Part shown: in pieces, positions 43,474 to 51,104 of the stretch
Layout of the letters: every line of letters starts with the position of its first letter
Position numbering within the stretch: position 1 is the stretch's first letter
From: Pontibacillus chungwhensis BH030062
GTDB lineage: Bacteria; Bacillota; Bacilli; Bacillales; BH030062
Direction of reading: 5' to 3'
Length of the DNA: 64,000 nucleotides
Assembly: GCF_000770675.1 (NCBI RefSeq)
Contig: NZ_AVBG01000016.1
Location: 1-64,000 of the forward strand
Program-made: the position numbers and the translations under genes
Notes under the pieces: model-generated
What the model saw: the letters and a program-made list of their open reading frames with translations, nothing else
Databases searched by the model: none
What the model was told of the DNA's origin: nothing

Positions 43474-44311
43474 GGCTTGGATTCTCTTAACCCCGGCCTT
43501 ACTTTTTCTGAGTTTACCAGCCTATGGTTTATTTTCAGCCATATGGACCAGCTTACATGAAAATGGTTCATTCACAACCAAACATTACAGAACACTTTTC
43601 CAACAAGAGACGTTTTGGGAGTCTATTGGATATAGCGTTCGCATTACCTTACTCTCAACGGTACTCTCTTTAGTACTTGGACTACTTATTACGAGAGCCT
43701 TCAGTCCATTCATTCAGAGCACAAAAGGAAAGCTTAGCATTTGGCTTCCTATGTTGTTTCCTCATTTTGTATGGGGCTATATCGTGCTTCTCCTTTTTGA
43801 GCAAAGCGGCCTCATCTCCCATTTACTTGTTGAAATGGGGTTGATCAGTAGCACATCATCTTTTCCTATTATAACCAATGACCAAAATGGAATCGGGATC
43901 ATTCTTACCTATGTAGGAAAGGAGACACCTTTTGTCGTCTTAATGCTGCTGCCAATCTATGCGAAGCAACAAGATGGATACAAAGACCTTGTGCAGACTC
44001 TAGGCGGAGGGAAGTGGGCCGCATTCAAAGATGCAGAATGGCCATGGGTATCACCGGTACTGCTTGAAGCAGGCATTATCTTATTCGCCTTTATATTAAG
44101 TGCTTACGAGGTTCCGTTTCTACTCGGAGCTACGTTCCCAGAGATGATCTCCGTTTTAACCTACGATTGGTTTTATTCAGGGGATTGGAATGAACGACCT
44201 CTAGCTTTTGCTGCAATGATTATAACGAGCGTTTTAATCGGAATCATGAGCTTTATCGCCTTTTCGGCTATGAATCGTAAACGGATGCTTCTTACGAAAG
44301 GACAGGGTTAG
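43451..44311 (+). CDS. ABC transporter permease (YnjC N-half type)
   Basis: A 286-residue permease with six helices. The EAA loop is recognisable around DLVQTLGGGKWAAFKDAEWP (about residues 178-197). In E. coli, as I recall, ynjC encodes both permease halves in one protein; here they are two genes, this one matching the first half. The start is within the end of the substrate-binding protein gene, and only one base separates its stop from the next start. Confidence 0.88.
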   Translation: MKLSETNKAWILLTPALLFLSLPAYGLFSAIWTSLHENGSFTTKHYRTLFQQETFWESIGYSVRITLLSTVLSLVLGLLITRAFSPFIQSTKGKLSIWLPMLFPHFVWGYIVLLLFEQSGLISHLLVEMGLISSTSSFPIITNDQNGIGIILTYVGKETPFVVLMLLPIYAKQQDGYKDLVQTLGGGKWAAFKDAEWPWVSPVLLEAGIILFAFILSAYEVPFLLGATFPEMISVLTYDWFYSGDWNERPLAFAAMIITSVLIGIMSFIAFSAMNRKRMLLTKGQG

Positions 44312-44312
44312 T

Positions 44313-45122
44313 ATGGATCGCCTTAGCAAACAGAAAAAAATACAGTTTTGGGCGCTCACATTGCTCTTCTTCATCCTTCCTGTCGTATTTTTATTCTTAA
44401 AAAGCGTCGTATTGAACTTTGGTTTTGGCCGTAGTTCTGGCATTGATTTTACTTTAAGAGGATGGGAAACACTCTTTTCTGAGAGTCAGTTAATCCAGGC
44501 AACCCTTGTTTCCTTAGGGATCGGGGCTCTTGTCGTTTTTCTGAACTTGAGCGTTGGCCTCTTAGCCGGGAAAGCACTCGCTTTCTATTCTTTTAAAGGG
44601 AAGGCGCTGATTGAAGCGCTCTTTCTTCTTCCTTTAATCGTTCCTTTATTGGCTATCGCAATGGGTATTCACGTCGCCATGATTCGTATTGGACTCTCAG
44701 ATACTTGGATAGGAGTTGTACTTATTCACCTTGTGCCTACTGTTCCATACAGCATCAAAATGTTGCAAAGTGGCTACGCTTCGATCGGAACCGGACTTCT
44801 GCAACAGGCTAAGGTACTCGGCACAAATAGATGGCACCGCTTCTTTAGCGTTGAATTGCCTCTCCTTATGCCATCGATTAGAAGCACGGTTTTTCTCATC
44901 TTTGTGATTAGCCTTAGTCAATATGTCATCACAGCTATTATTGGCGGCGGGAATGTCGTCACGCTCGCCATGATTTACTTTCCTTTCTTAGATTCAGCAG
45001 AAAGTACGGTACTTGCAGCGTTCTCAGCCTGGTTCGCTTTGCTTCCAATCTTATTCTATCTTTCAGTGGAGCTTCTGTTATCGCTCCTTCCGTATCAAAA
45101 CCCTTGGAGGACTCGTTTATGA
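44313..45122 (+). CDS. ABC transporter permease (YnjC C-half type)
   Basis: A 269-residue permease with six helices. The EAA loop is QQAKVLGTNRWHRFFSVELP (about residues 163-182), which contacts the ATPase. It pairs with the upstream permease. Four bases overlap the ATPase gene (ATGA), so translation is coupled. Confidence 0.88.
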   Translation: MDRLSKQKKIQFWALTLLFFILPVVFLFLKSVVLNFGFGRSSGIDFTLRGWETLFSESQLIQATLVSLGIGALVVFLNLSVGLLAGKALAFYSFKGKALIEALFLLPLIVPLLAIAMGIHVAMIRIGLSDTWIGVVLIHLVPTVPYSIKMLQSGYASIGTGLLQQAKVLGTNRWHRFFSVELPLLMPSIRSTVFLIFVISLSQYVITAIIGGGNVVTLAMIYFPFLDSAESTVLAAFSAWFALLPILFYLSVELLLSLLPYQNPWRTRL

Positions 45123-46105
45123 CACCATCGTTTATTACAGTAGAGCATACATCTAAATCATTTAATAAAGAAGCGATCTTCTCGAATCTCTCGTTCACAT
45201 TAAATAAAGGGGACATCTTAAGTATCGTAGGACCTTCTGGAAGCGGGAAGACCACACTTCTAAGGTGTTTAGCGGGCCTTGAGAGCTTCTCGACGGGTAA
45301 GTTTCTCATCAATGGCAAAAACGTAACAGCCTTAGAAGCAAATAAACGCCCGGTAAGCTTAGTATTCCAACACCCGTTATTGTTTCCGCACATGACCATT
45401 CAAGAGAACGTAGCTTACGGTTTAGCCTTTCAAAGGAGAAAGAAGAAGGAAAGGCTACGCCATGCACAAGAGTTAATCAACCAAGTTGGACTTACTGGAT
45501 ATGAAAAGAGTTTCCCCTATGAGTTATCGGGTGGCCAGCAACAGCGCGTATCCTTGGCTCGATCTTTAGCCATCTCACCCAATCTACTTTTACTCGACGA
45601 GCCTTTTAGCAGCTTAGATGTTCGTCTTAGAAATGAGATGCGAACATGGGTAAGACAACTGCTGAAAGACCAGGAGATTACAGCAATCTTTGTGACCCAC
45701 GATAAAGAAGAAGCGATGCAAATGGGAGATTATGTAGGCGTCTTTGAAAATGGCCAGTTCCAGCAAATTGGTGAGCCAGAACACGTCTATCACTCCCCCG
45801 CTAACGCCTTTGTCGCTGATTTTTTTGGAGACCATTTACTAGTTGACCAGGAAACATTCATCCCTGTTCAGTCACTTTTCTTATCAAGATCGAAGCCAAA
45901 ACAAGTTGGATCAGTATGGGAAGGCATCATGAAGAACAAGTTACACGTTCACGGCCACAGCCTTTATCAAGTTTTTATAGAAGACTTAAATCAACACGTT
46001 ACCGTTTCAAGCTCAATCAATCTCACTATCGACGAACCGATCTACGTATCAGCACACCCTGATTCCGTTCAAACGTTTACAAATCAGCAGCAAAGGAATG
46101 GGTAA
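45119..46105 (+). CDS. ABC transporter ATP-binding protein (YnjD type)
   Basis: A 328-residue ATPase. Walker A is VGPSGSGKTTLLRCLAGL, the Q loop is VSLVFQHPLLFPHMT, the signature is LSGGQQQRVSLARSLA and Walker B is LLLLDEPFSSLDVRL, then the H loop IFVTHDKEEAMQMGD. The C-terminal 90 residues form a TOBE-like regulatory extension. The ATG at 45119 follows GGAGG; a TTG five codons earlier is less likely. It powers the YnjBCD-type importer. Confidence 0.93.
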   Translation: MTPSFITVEHTSKSFNKEAIFSNLSFTLNKGDILSIVGPSGSGKTTLLRCLAGLESFSTGKFLINGKNVTALEANKRPVSLVFQHPLLFPHMTIQENVAYGLAFQRRKKKERLRHAQELINQVGLTGYEKSFPYELSGGQQQRVSLARSLAISPNLLLLDEPFSSLDVRLRNEMRTWVRQLLKDQEITAIFVTHDKEEAMQMGDYVGVFENGQFQQIGEPEHVYHSPANAFVADFFGDHLLVDQETFIPVQSLFLSRSKPKQVGSVWEGIMKNKLHVHGHSLYQVFIEDLNQHVTVSSSINLTIDEPIYVSAHPDSVQTFTNQQQRNG

Positions 46106-46106
46106 T

Positions 46107-46760
46107 ATGACACAACTAAAAAAATGGATGAAACCAGCAATTGTACTCATCCTATTTGGTATAGCCGCTTATATTGTTCGGTTTGAGTTCAATTTAGGGA
46201 AAGATGAAATAAGTGCGTATGTAAAATCTTTTGGATGGTGGTCGCCTTTTATATTCTTCCTCATTTATGCCCTCGGCCCTATCGTCTTCTTCCCTACATC
46301 GATCCTATCGTTAGTGGCAGGGTTCGTGTATGGAGTGTGGCCTGGCTTTCTCTATATATTATTAGGAGCAACCGGGGCTGCAGCGACCGGATACGTTATG
46401 GGGCGTTTCTTTGGGGATTCACTCGTCAAAGTACAAAACTTCTCATGGTCTGAACAGTTATTCGCAAAGATCGATCAAAATGGATTTCTATACGTTCTCA
46501 TACTTCGCCTTACTCCGATCGTTGGATTTGATCTCTTAAGTTATGTCTCAGGAATTACCCGGGTTAAATTCCGATCCTTCATTCTGGCATCCATGATCGG
46601 AATGTTTCCAGGGACGCTTCTTTACAGCTATTTAGGAGCAAGTCTTGGTACCGGAAATATAAAACAAATTATGTTAGCTGTCTCTCTTCTTCTTGCGCTA
46701 ATGGCCATCACCTTTTTGTTTCGGAAACGAATTAAAAGGTGGCTTGGCTTTACAGGATAG
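46107..46760 (+). CDS. TVP38/TMEM64 (DedA superfamily) membrane protein
   Basis: A 217-residue membrane protein of the VTT/SNARE-associated family. The conserved core is FFPTSILSLVAGFVYGVWPG followed by GATGAAATGYVMGRFFGDSL, and a later LILRLTPIVGFDLLSYVSGI segment with the typical R-x-x-P. DedA relatives are lipid flippases or transporters. It is cotranscribed with the YnjBCD-type ABC genes and the CDP-alcohol phosphatidyltransferase, so lipid-linked transport is a reasonable inference. The ATG at 46107 is two bases after the ATPase stop codon. Confidence 0.88.
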   Translation: MTQLKKWMKPAIVLILFGIAAYIVRFEFNLGKDEISAYVKSFGWWSPFIFFLIYALGPIVFFPTSILSLVAGFVYGVWPGFLYILLGATGAAATGYVMGRFFGDSLVKVQNFSWSEQLFAKIDQNGFLYVLILRLTPIVGFDLLSYVSGITRVKFRSFILASMIGMFPGTLLYSYLGASLGTGNIKQIMLAVSLLLALMAITFLFRKRIKRWLGFTG

Positions 46761-46781
46761 AGAGCGCAGGAGGTGTAACCA

Positions 46782-47363
46782 TTGCTTGACACACATGCTA
46801 GAAAATACGTTCAACCTTCGATTGAGCACACATCGAAGTGGTTAACTAAATTAGGTTTAACGGCCAATCAAGTCACGACAATCGCGTTTATCATTGGTAT
46901 TGCTTCAGGCGGAATCTATGCCCTTGGTTTCCCAATTCTTGCTGTTATGGCACTATGGCTTTCTGGCTTTTTAGATGCCGTTGACGGTACGATGGCGAGA
47001 ATGACAAAGCCTTCTTCATTCGGAACAGTAATGGATATTACATTTGACCGAATTGTTGAAATCAGCATTATTTTAGGTGTAGCCTACCTTCACCCTGAAG
47101 TCATGTGGCCCCTACTTCTCTTAAGTGTCTCGATTATCTTTTCCATGACGATCTTTCTCACAGTCGGCGCTGTGTCTGAGAAACAAGGAATTAAATCTTT
47201 TTACTATCAAGCGGGAGTGGCAGAGCGTACAGAAGGTTTTATTTTCTTCAGCGTGATGATGCTGTTCCCTTCAATCCTGATGTGGACAACACTCGCTTTC
47301 TTCGCTATTGAAGTCTTCACAGCTATGCAACGCTTTTTAGAAGCCAAACGAATCTTGTCATAG
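46782..47363 (+). CDS. CDP-alcohol phosphatidyltransferase (YnjF-like)
   Basis: A 193-residue integral membrane enzyme. The full catalytic signature DG-x2-AR-x8-G-x3-D-x3-D is present, starting DGTMARMTKPSSFG and ending VMDITFD (about residues 69-90). Family members join a CDP-linked lipid with an alcohol acceptor, for example in phospholipid synthesis. The acceptor is unknown. The TTG start has a perfect AGGAGGTG site six bases away. The YnjF type is also linked to ynjBCD in E. coli as I recall. Confidence 0.88.
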   Translation: MLDTHARKYVQPSIEHTSKWLTKLGLTANQVTTIAFIIGIASGGIYALGFPILAVMALWLSGFLDAVDGTMARMTKPSSFGTVMDITFDRIVEISIILGVAYLHPEVMWPLLLLSVSIIFSMTIFLTVGAVSEKQGIKSFYYQAGVAERTEGFIFFSVMMLFPSILMWTTLAFFAIEVFTAMQRFLEAKRILS

Positions 47364-47379
47364 AAAGGGGAAATGTACA

Positions 47380-48807
47380 ATGAAACAGTACGACTTAATT
47401 ATAATAGGTGGAGGCGCTGGCGGTCTTACCGTCGCGTCAGGAGCAGCTTCTTTAGGAGCAGAAGTAGCATTAATTGAAAAACGAGAAGACTTAGGAGGCG
47501 ACTGCCTTCACTTCGGATGCGTTCCTTCTAAATCTCTCATTGAAGCCGCAAATGAAATTCATCACGCACGAAGTGTATCCAAGTACGGCGTACACGCCTC
47601 AGGCGAAGTAGATTTAAAGGCAATCAATCAACGAGTTAAGGAATCCATTTCTCATATACAAGAACACGATAGCATCGAACGCTTTGAAGAATTAGGAATT
47701 GATGTCTATATTGGAGGAGCATCGTTTCGAGATGACCATGAAGTGGAGATCGAGAACCACGAGGAGCCTCTCTTTGGAAAACGCATCGTCATTGCAACAG
47801 GCTCTAGACCGAACGTCCCTCCAATCGAAGGGTTGAAAGAAACAGGTTACCTTACAAATGAAACCGTCTTTGACCTTGAACAACTGCCGAAGAAAATGGT
47901 CTTTATTGGCGGAGGTCCGATTGGTCTTGAGATTGCACAAGCTTACGCCCGCTTAGGTTCTGAAGTCACAGTCCTTGAAGCAGGTCCAGGTGTTCTTGGC
48001 AAGGAGGACCAAGACATTCAACAGAAAGCTCAAGAAATCCTGGAGCGAGAACTTACAATTATCACCGATGCGAACGTAGAGAAAACATCTCGTTCGGGGG
48101 AGCAGAATTACGTTCACTATTCGGTTAACAACGAAGAACATAAGATTGAAGCGAACCAAATTTTCCTTGCGACAGGACGTAAACCAAATACAGATTCTCT
48201 TCAACTGGACCAGGCTGGAGTGGAAATGAATGAGCGTGGGTTTGTGATTGTCGATGAAACCCTTCGCACAAATGTTGGTCACATCTTTGCTATTGGAGAT
48301 GTGAACGGCACACCTCCATTCACTCATGTAGCTGGCTACGAAGGGAAAACAGTGGTACAAAATGCTGTATTTGGCCTAAGTCGGAAAGCGTCTTATGATT
48401 TAATCCCTTGGAACACATACATTACACCAGAAGTGTTCCACCTTGGCTTAACCCAGAAAGAAGCACAAGAAAAACATGACGGGGTTCTTCTTTATCATAC
48501 CGATTTAGCTGACGTGGACCGCTTCGTTGCCGATCATAAAACAGAAGGGTTTATTAAGATTATTACTGATACAAAAGGTCATATTCTAGGAGCTCATGCG
48601 ATTGGCAAAGGTGCTGGTGACTGGATGCAAGTTGCTATTCTGGCTGTTGAAAAAGGGATGAAAATCGGAGAACTGTCGAGTATGATTTACCCTTATCCAA
48701 ACCACACTGCAGCCATAGAACGAGCCAGCAACGAATACTGGAGAAGCAAGTTGTTTAGTGGCGTAGTCCCATCCATCACCGAGAAGTATATTAAGTGGTT
48801 CAGATAA
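47380..48807 (+). CDS. Mercuric-reductase-like pyridine nucleotide-disulfide oxidoreductase
   Basis: A 475-residue flavoprotein. The FAD motif is IIGGGAGGLTVASGAASLGA at the N-terminus. The redox-active pair lies in GGDCLHFGCVPSKSLIEAA (Cys42/Cys47 approx.). The NAD(P) motif is FIGGGPIGLEIAQAYARLGS and the C-terminal dimer-domain motif is YPYPNHTAAIERASNEYW. No N-terminal mercury-binding domain and no C-terminal CC pair are seen, so it is not a true mercuric reductase. It ends the YnjBCD operon and has a strong terminator behind it. Confidence 0.88.
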   Translation: MKQYDLIIIGGGAGGLTVASGAASLGAEVALIEKREDLGGDCLHFGCVPSKSLIEAANEIHHARSVSKYGVHASGEVDLKAINQRVKESISHIQEHDSIERFEELGIDVYIGGASFRDDHEVEIENHEEPLFGKRIVIATGSRPNVPPIEGLKETGYLTNETVFDLEQLPKKMVFIGGGPIGLEIAQAYARLGSEVTVLEAGPGVLGKEDQDIQQKAQEILERELTIITDANVEKTSRSGEQNYVHYSVNNEEHKIEANQIFLATGRKPNTDSLQLDQAGVEMNERGFVIVDETLRTNVGHIFAIGDVNGTPPFTHVAGYEGKTVVQNAVFGLSRKASYDLIPWNTYITPEVFHLGLTQKEAQEKHDGVLLYHTDLADVDRFVADHKTEGFIKIITDTKGHILGAHAIGKGAGDWMQVAILAVEKGMKIGELSSMIYPYPNHTAAIERASNEYWRSKLFSGVVPSITEKYIKWFR

Positions 48808-48812
48808 ATAAC

Positions 48813-48847
48813 AAGAGCTGCCGATGGTTACACATCGAGCAGCTCTT
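48813..48847 (+). terminator. Terminator of the YnjBCD-type operon
   Basis: Hairpin AAGAGCTGCCGATG ... CATCGAGCAGCTCTT with T run on the plus strand. Confidence 0.85.
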
Positions 48848-48864
48848 TTGATGTTTTCTATATC

Positions 48865-48889
48865 GTTTAAACCATTTGTAAAAGGGAAT
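48865..48889 (+). promoter_or_regulatory. Sigma-B promoter of the OsmC gene
   Basis: GTTTAA (48865-48870), 13-bp spacer, GGGAAT (48884-48889), about 80 bp before the start codon. Both boxes match the sigma-B consensus. Confidence 0.75.
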
Positions 48890-48971
48890 TTACCGAAGAG
48901 AGTGTAATGTTCTTACACCTTGTTACTCGTATTACCTTGCGAAACGATTATAAAAAAGGAGGAAATGATTC

Positions 48972-49409
48972 ATGGCAGAACAAAAGTTTCATGTAACCAC
49001 AAACTCCAAAGGTATGAAAACTGAAATTAAAGCAGATGAGCACACTTTTGTTATAGACGAGCCCGCAAAAATGGGAGGCACAAATGAAGGAGCTGATCCT
49101 CTTTCTACCCTTCTTGGCTCCTTAGCTGGTTGCGAAACCGTTGTGGCAAACATGGTCGCGAAAGAAATCGACTTCGATTTAGAAAGCATTGAATTTAATA
49201 TTGATGGCTCTCTTGATCCCCGCGGATTAATGGGAGATGAGAACGTTAGACCTTATTTCCAAACGGTCACCGTTCATGCATTGGTGCACACCAGCGAAAC
49301 TCAAGAACGAATCAATGAACTTCAACGCATTACAGACAAACGCTGCCCGGTTTACACGACTCTAAAAGCCGCTGGCGTTGAACTAACACCTAAATGGGAA
49401 AAAGCCTAA
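48972..49409 (+). CDS. OsmC family protein
   Basis: A 145-residue OsmC/Ohr-fold protein. The first peroxidatic cysteine lies in LLGSLAGCETVVANMVAKE (about residue 55) and the second in RITDKRCPVYTTLKAAG (about 125), so the catalytic pair is complete. These enzymes reduce organic hydroperoxides. The ATG follows AAAGGAGGAAATG. The sigma-B promoter upstream makes it a probable general-stress gene. Confidence 0.9.
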   Translation: MAEQKFHVTTNSKGMKTEIKADEHTFVIDEPAKMGGTNEGADPLSTLLGSLAGCETVVANMVAKEIDFDLESIEFNIDGSLDPRGLMGDENVRPYFQTVTVHALVHTSETQERINELQRITDKRCPVYTTLKAAGVELTPKWEKA

Positions 49410-49421
49410 AATAACTCAGGA

Positions 49422-49444
49422 AGCCGCCTTTTTAAGGCGGCTTT
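49422..49444 (+). terminator. Terminator of the OsmC gene
   Basis: Hairpin AAGCCGCC-TTTTT-AAGGCGGCTT and a run of T. Confidence 0.9.
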
Positions 49445-49578
49445 TTTTGTATATATCATCACCCCTCCGCCCTTTATAGGCAAACGTCCATTTTTAATGA
49501 AATCGCGGAAGAACCCAACCAATTTCGGGTCATCTGCATATTGTAGTAAAGAAGTCAGATCTTGAAGGAGGGATTCAA

Positions 49579-49686
49579 ATGAGTGAAGGATACGGCACAG
49601 GATTCGCGCTCGTGGTGGTTCTTTTCATCCTACTAATCATCGTAGGAGCATCGCAATTTGGAGGACACGGTGGCTACGGTTACTAA
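49579..49686 (+). CDS. YjcZ-type sporulation miniprotein
   Basis: A 35-residue protein: a short Gly/Tyr-rich start, one membrane-spanning stretch ([20 protein letters not shown]) and a Gly/His/Tyr tail. YjcZ-like proteins are small, hydrophobic and common in spore formers. The ATG follows AAGGAGGGA. It is the first of a tandem pair with the gene at 49738. Too short for common ORF cut-offs. Confidence 0.82.
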   Translation: MSEGYGTGFALVVVLFILLIIVGASQFGGHGGYGY

Positions 49687-49737
49687 GTTTAATGAAAAAT
49701 GAATGAATCTCTTAAGATCAAAAAGGAGGAAGATGTT

Positions 49738-49869
49738 ATGTACGGTTATGGTGGATACGGTTGTTGTTACGGAGGCGGCTACGGCGGTGGCTACGGAGGA
49801 ACATTCACACTTATCGTTGTACTATTCATCCTACTAATCATCGTAGGCGCAACAGCATTTAGGTACTAA
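49738..49869 (+). CDS. YjcZ-type sporulation miniprotein
   Basis: A 43-residue protein with a Gly/Tyr-rich N-terminus including a CC pair ([18 protein letters not shown]) and a hydrophobic C-terminal helix nearly identical to that of its neighbour ([10 protein letters not shown]). The ATG follows AAAAAGGAGGAAG. The pair looks like a local duplication. Its stop codon overlaps the first bases of a downstream hairpin repeat element. Confidence 0.82.
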   Translation: MYGYGGYGCCYGGGYGGGYGGTFTLIVVLFILLIIVGATAFRY

Positions 49870-50103
49870 GAAAAGCGCAGGCGACTGTTCAGCCCCGTAC
49901 GCATAAGCAAGCTGGCGGAAGTTCGCGTAGCGAAATGTAGTCAGATTGCTTATGACGCTAGGGGCTAGGAGCCGGAGCTAGATCTCAAGAAAAGCGCAGG
50001 GGGCTAGGTCAAAGGCGTACGGATAAGCAAGCTACTGTAAGTCTGCGCAGCAGACTGGAGGTAGATTGCTTATCGCGCTAGCCTTTAGCCCCCGGAGCTA
50101 GAT
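49868..50103. repeat. Two tandem ~116-bp hairpin repeats (second cluster)
   Basis: Copies at 49868-49983 and 49987-50103 have the same ends as the 41.7-kb cluster (AAGAAAAGCGCAGG and CGGAGCTAGATC) and the same inner hairpin pattern. The first copy starts at the last two bases of the upstream stop codon. The first copy of each cluster share their outer arm sequence (GGCGACTGTTCAGCCCC), so the clusters are related. Confidence 0.85.
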
Positions 50104-50106
50104 CTC

Positions 50107-50215
50107 AAGAAAAGCGCAGGGGGCTTGCCCTGTGAAAAGAGGAAGTTCGACTAAGACCGCCACGTCAATAGCGAACGTCGAACGACCCCACCTCGTGTGG
50201 GGACCAATAAAAAGC
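50107..50215. repeat. Composite hairpin element fused to a truncated repeat
   Basis: Begins like the 116-bp repeat (AAGAAAAGCGCAGGGGGCTT) but then changes to a different structure: GTTCGAC ... GTCGAAC arms enclosing a GC-rich stretch, followed by a hairpin CCCCAC-CTC-GTGTGGGG. No gene is seen here. Confidence 0.6.
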
Positions 50216-50232
50216 ACACAACTATCATAAAA

Positions 50233-50264
50233 AAAGAGGTCATCCCAAAAGGGTGACCTCTTTT
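50233..50264 (-). terminator. Terminator of the DUF368 gene
   Basis: Hairpin AAAGAGGTCATCCC-AAAA-GGGTGACCTCTTT with T run on the minus strand. Confidence 0.85.
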
Positions 50265-50285
50265 TCATGCAAAACCCCACGAATC

Positions 50286-51089
50286 CTAATACTCAACTTT
50301 CCCTAATAAATAAGCAACCAACAAGCCGCCAATAAACGTAATCAAGCAAAGAATAAGGTCACCCGGCATACCCGGAAAAACAACAAAAACAGACCCAATG
50401 ACAAGACCGATTACGGTTGCGTACGTATGAGATGGGAAACGTTTAAATAAATAGCGTATCGCCTTACTACTTATTAGAAGACCAACAGCGACACCAGCTC
50501 CAATGAGAGCGATGCGTCCGATCTGAAGCTGAGATACAGCTTGTATGGCCGTTTCATAAACTCCCACTAAAAGTAAAAGGAAAGATCCACTGATTCCTGG
50601 CAAGATCATTGCCATACTTGCCATCCACCCCGAGAAGAATAACGCGAGCATTTGTCCAGTAGACAAGCTCCCTTCCCACGCTTCTGGCTCTCCTGTCTCA
50701 AGGAAGGCCATAGACGCGACGAGCGCTGCAAAAACAAGCAGGAACACCATGTGACTCCCTTTAAAGTTTTCTTTATAATTAGCTTGATGTAATAGGAAAG
50801 GAATAACTCCGATAATCAGCCCAAGAAAGAAGTAAAGCGTCGCTTGTTCGTGGTGTTCAAACAAGTACTCAATCAATTTACTCAACGATACAATCGAGAT
50901 TCCTACACCAATCCCCAATGGAATGAGGAAGCCTATATACTTCTTCCACTCTCGACTAAAAACACCCGATATTGCCTCAATCAAGCGATCATAAATCCCC
51001 AACAGGACAGCAATCGTTCCCCCACTTACACCTGGGACCACGTCGCTTGCTCCCATCAACATTCCTCTATAAATGTTTCTCCACTCCAT
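50286..51089 (-). CDS. DUF368 family polyprenyl-phosphate transporter (PopT-like)
   Basis: A 267-residue membrane protein with about eight helices. The family signature is GASDVVPGVSGGTIAVLLGI near the N-terminus, repeated later as MILPGISGSFLLLLVGVYET, the inverted-repeat hallmark of DUF368. Members (PopT) were shown in other bacteria to recycle undecaprenyl phosphate across the membrane. It is 26 bp downstream of the DUF2254 gene and probably cotranscribed with it. The start ATG follows AAAGGAGATAG. Confidence 0.9.
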   Translation of the reverse strand: MEWRNIYRGMLMGASDVVPGVSGGTIAVLLGIYDRLIEAISGVFSREWKKYIGFLIPLGIGVGISIVSLSKLIEYLFEHHEQATLYFFLGLIIGVIPFLLHQANYKENFKGSHMVFLLVFAALVASMAFLETGEPEAWEGSLSTGQMLALFFSGWMASMAMILPGISGSFLLLLVGVYETAIQAVSQLQIGRIALIGAGVAVGLLISSKAIRYLFKRFPSHTYATVIGLVIGSVFVVFPGMPGDLILCLITFIGGLLVAYLLGKVEY

Positions 51090-51104
51090 AAATCTCTATC
51101 TCCT

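Noticed and set aside
47380-48807. Mercuric reductase and a mercury resistance operon
   Set aside because: No N-terminal metal-binding domain, no C-terminal cysteine pair, and no merR, merT or merP nearby. The gene belongs to the YnjBCD-type operon.
41748-50215. Composite transposon bounded by the two hairpin-repeat clusters
   Set aside because: No transposase is present, the clusters differ in unit number and sequence, and the genes between look like ordinary chromosomal genes with normal composition.
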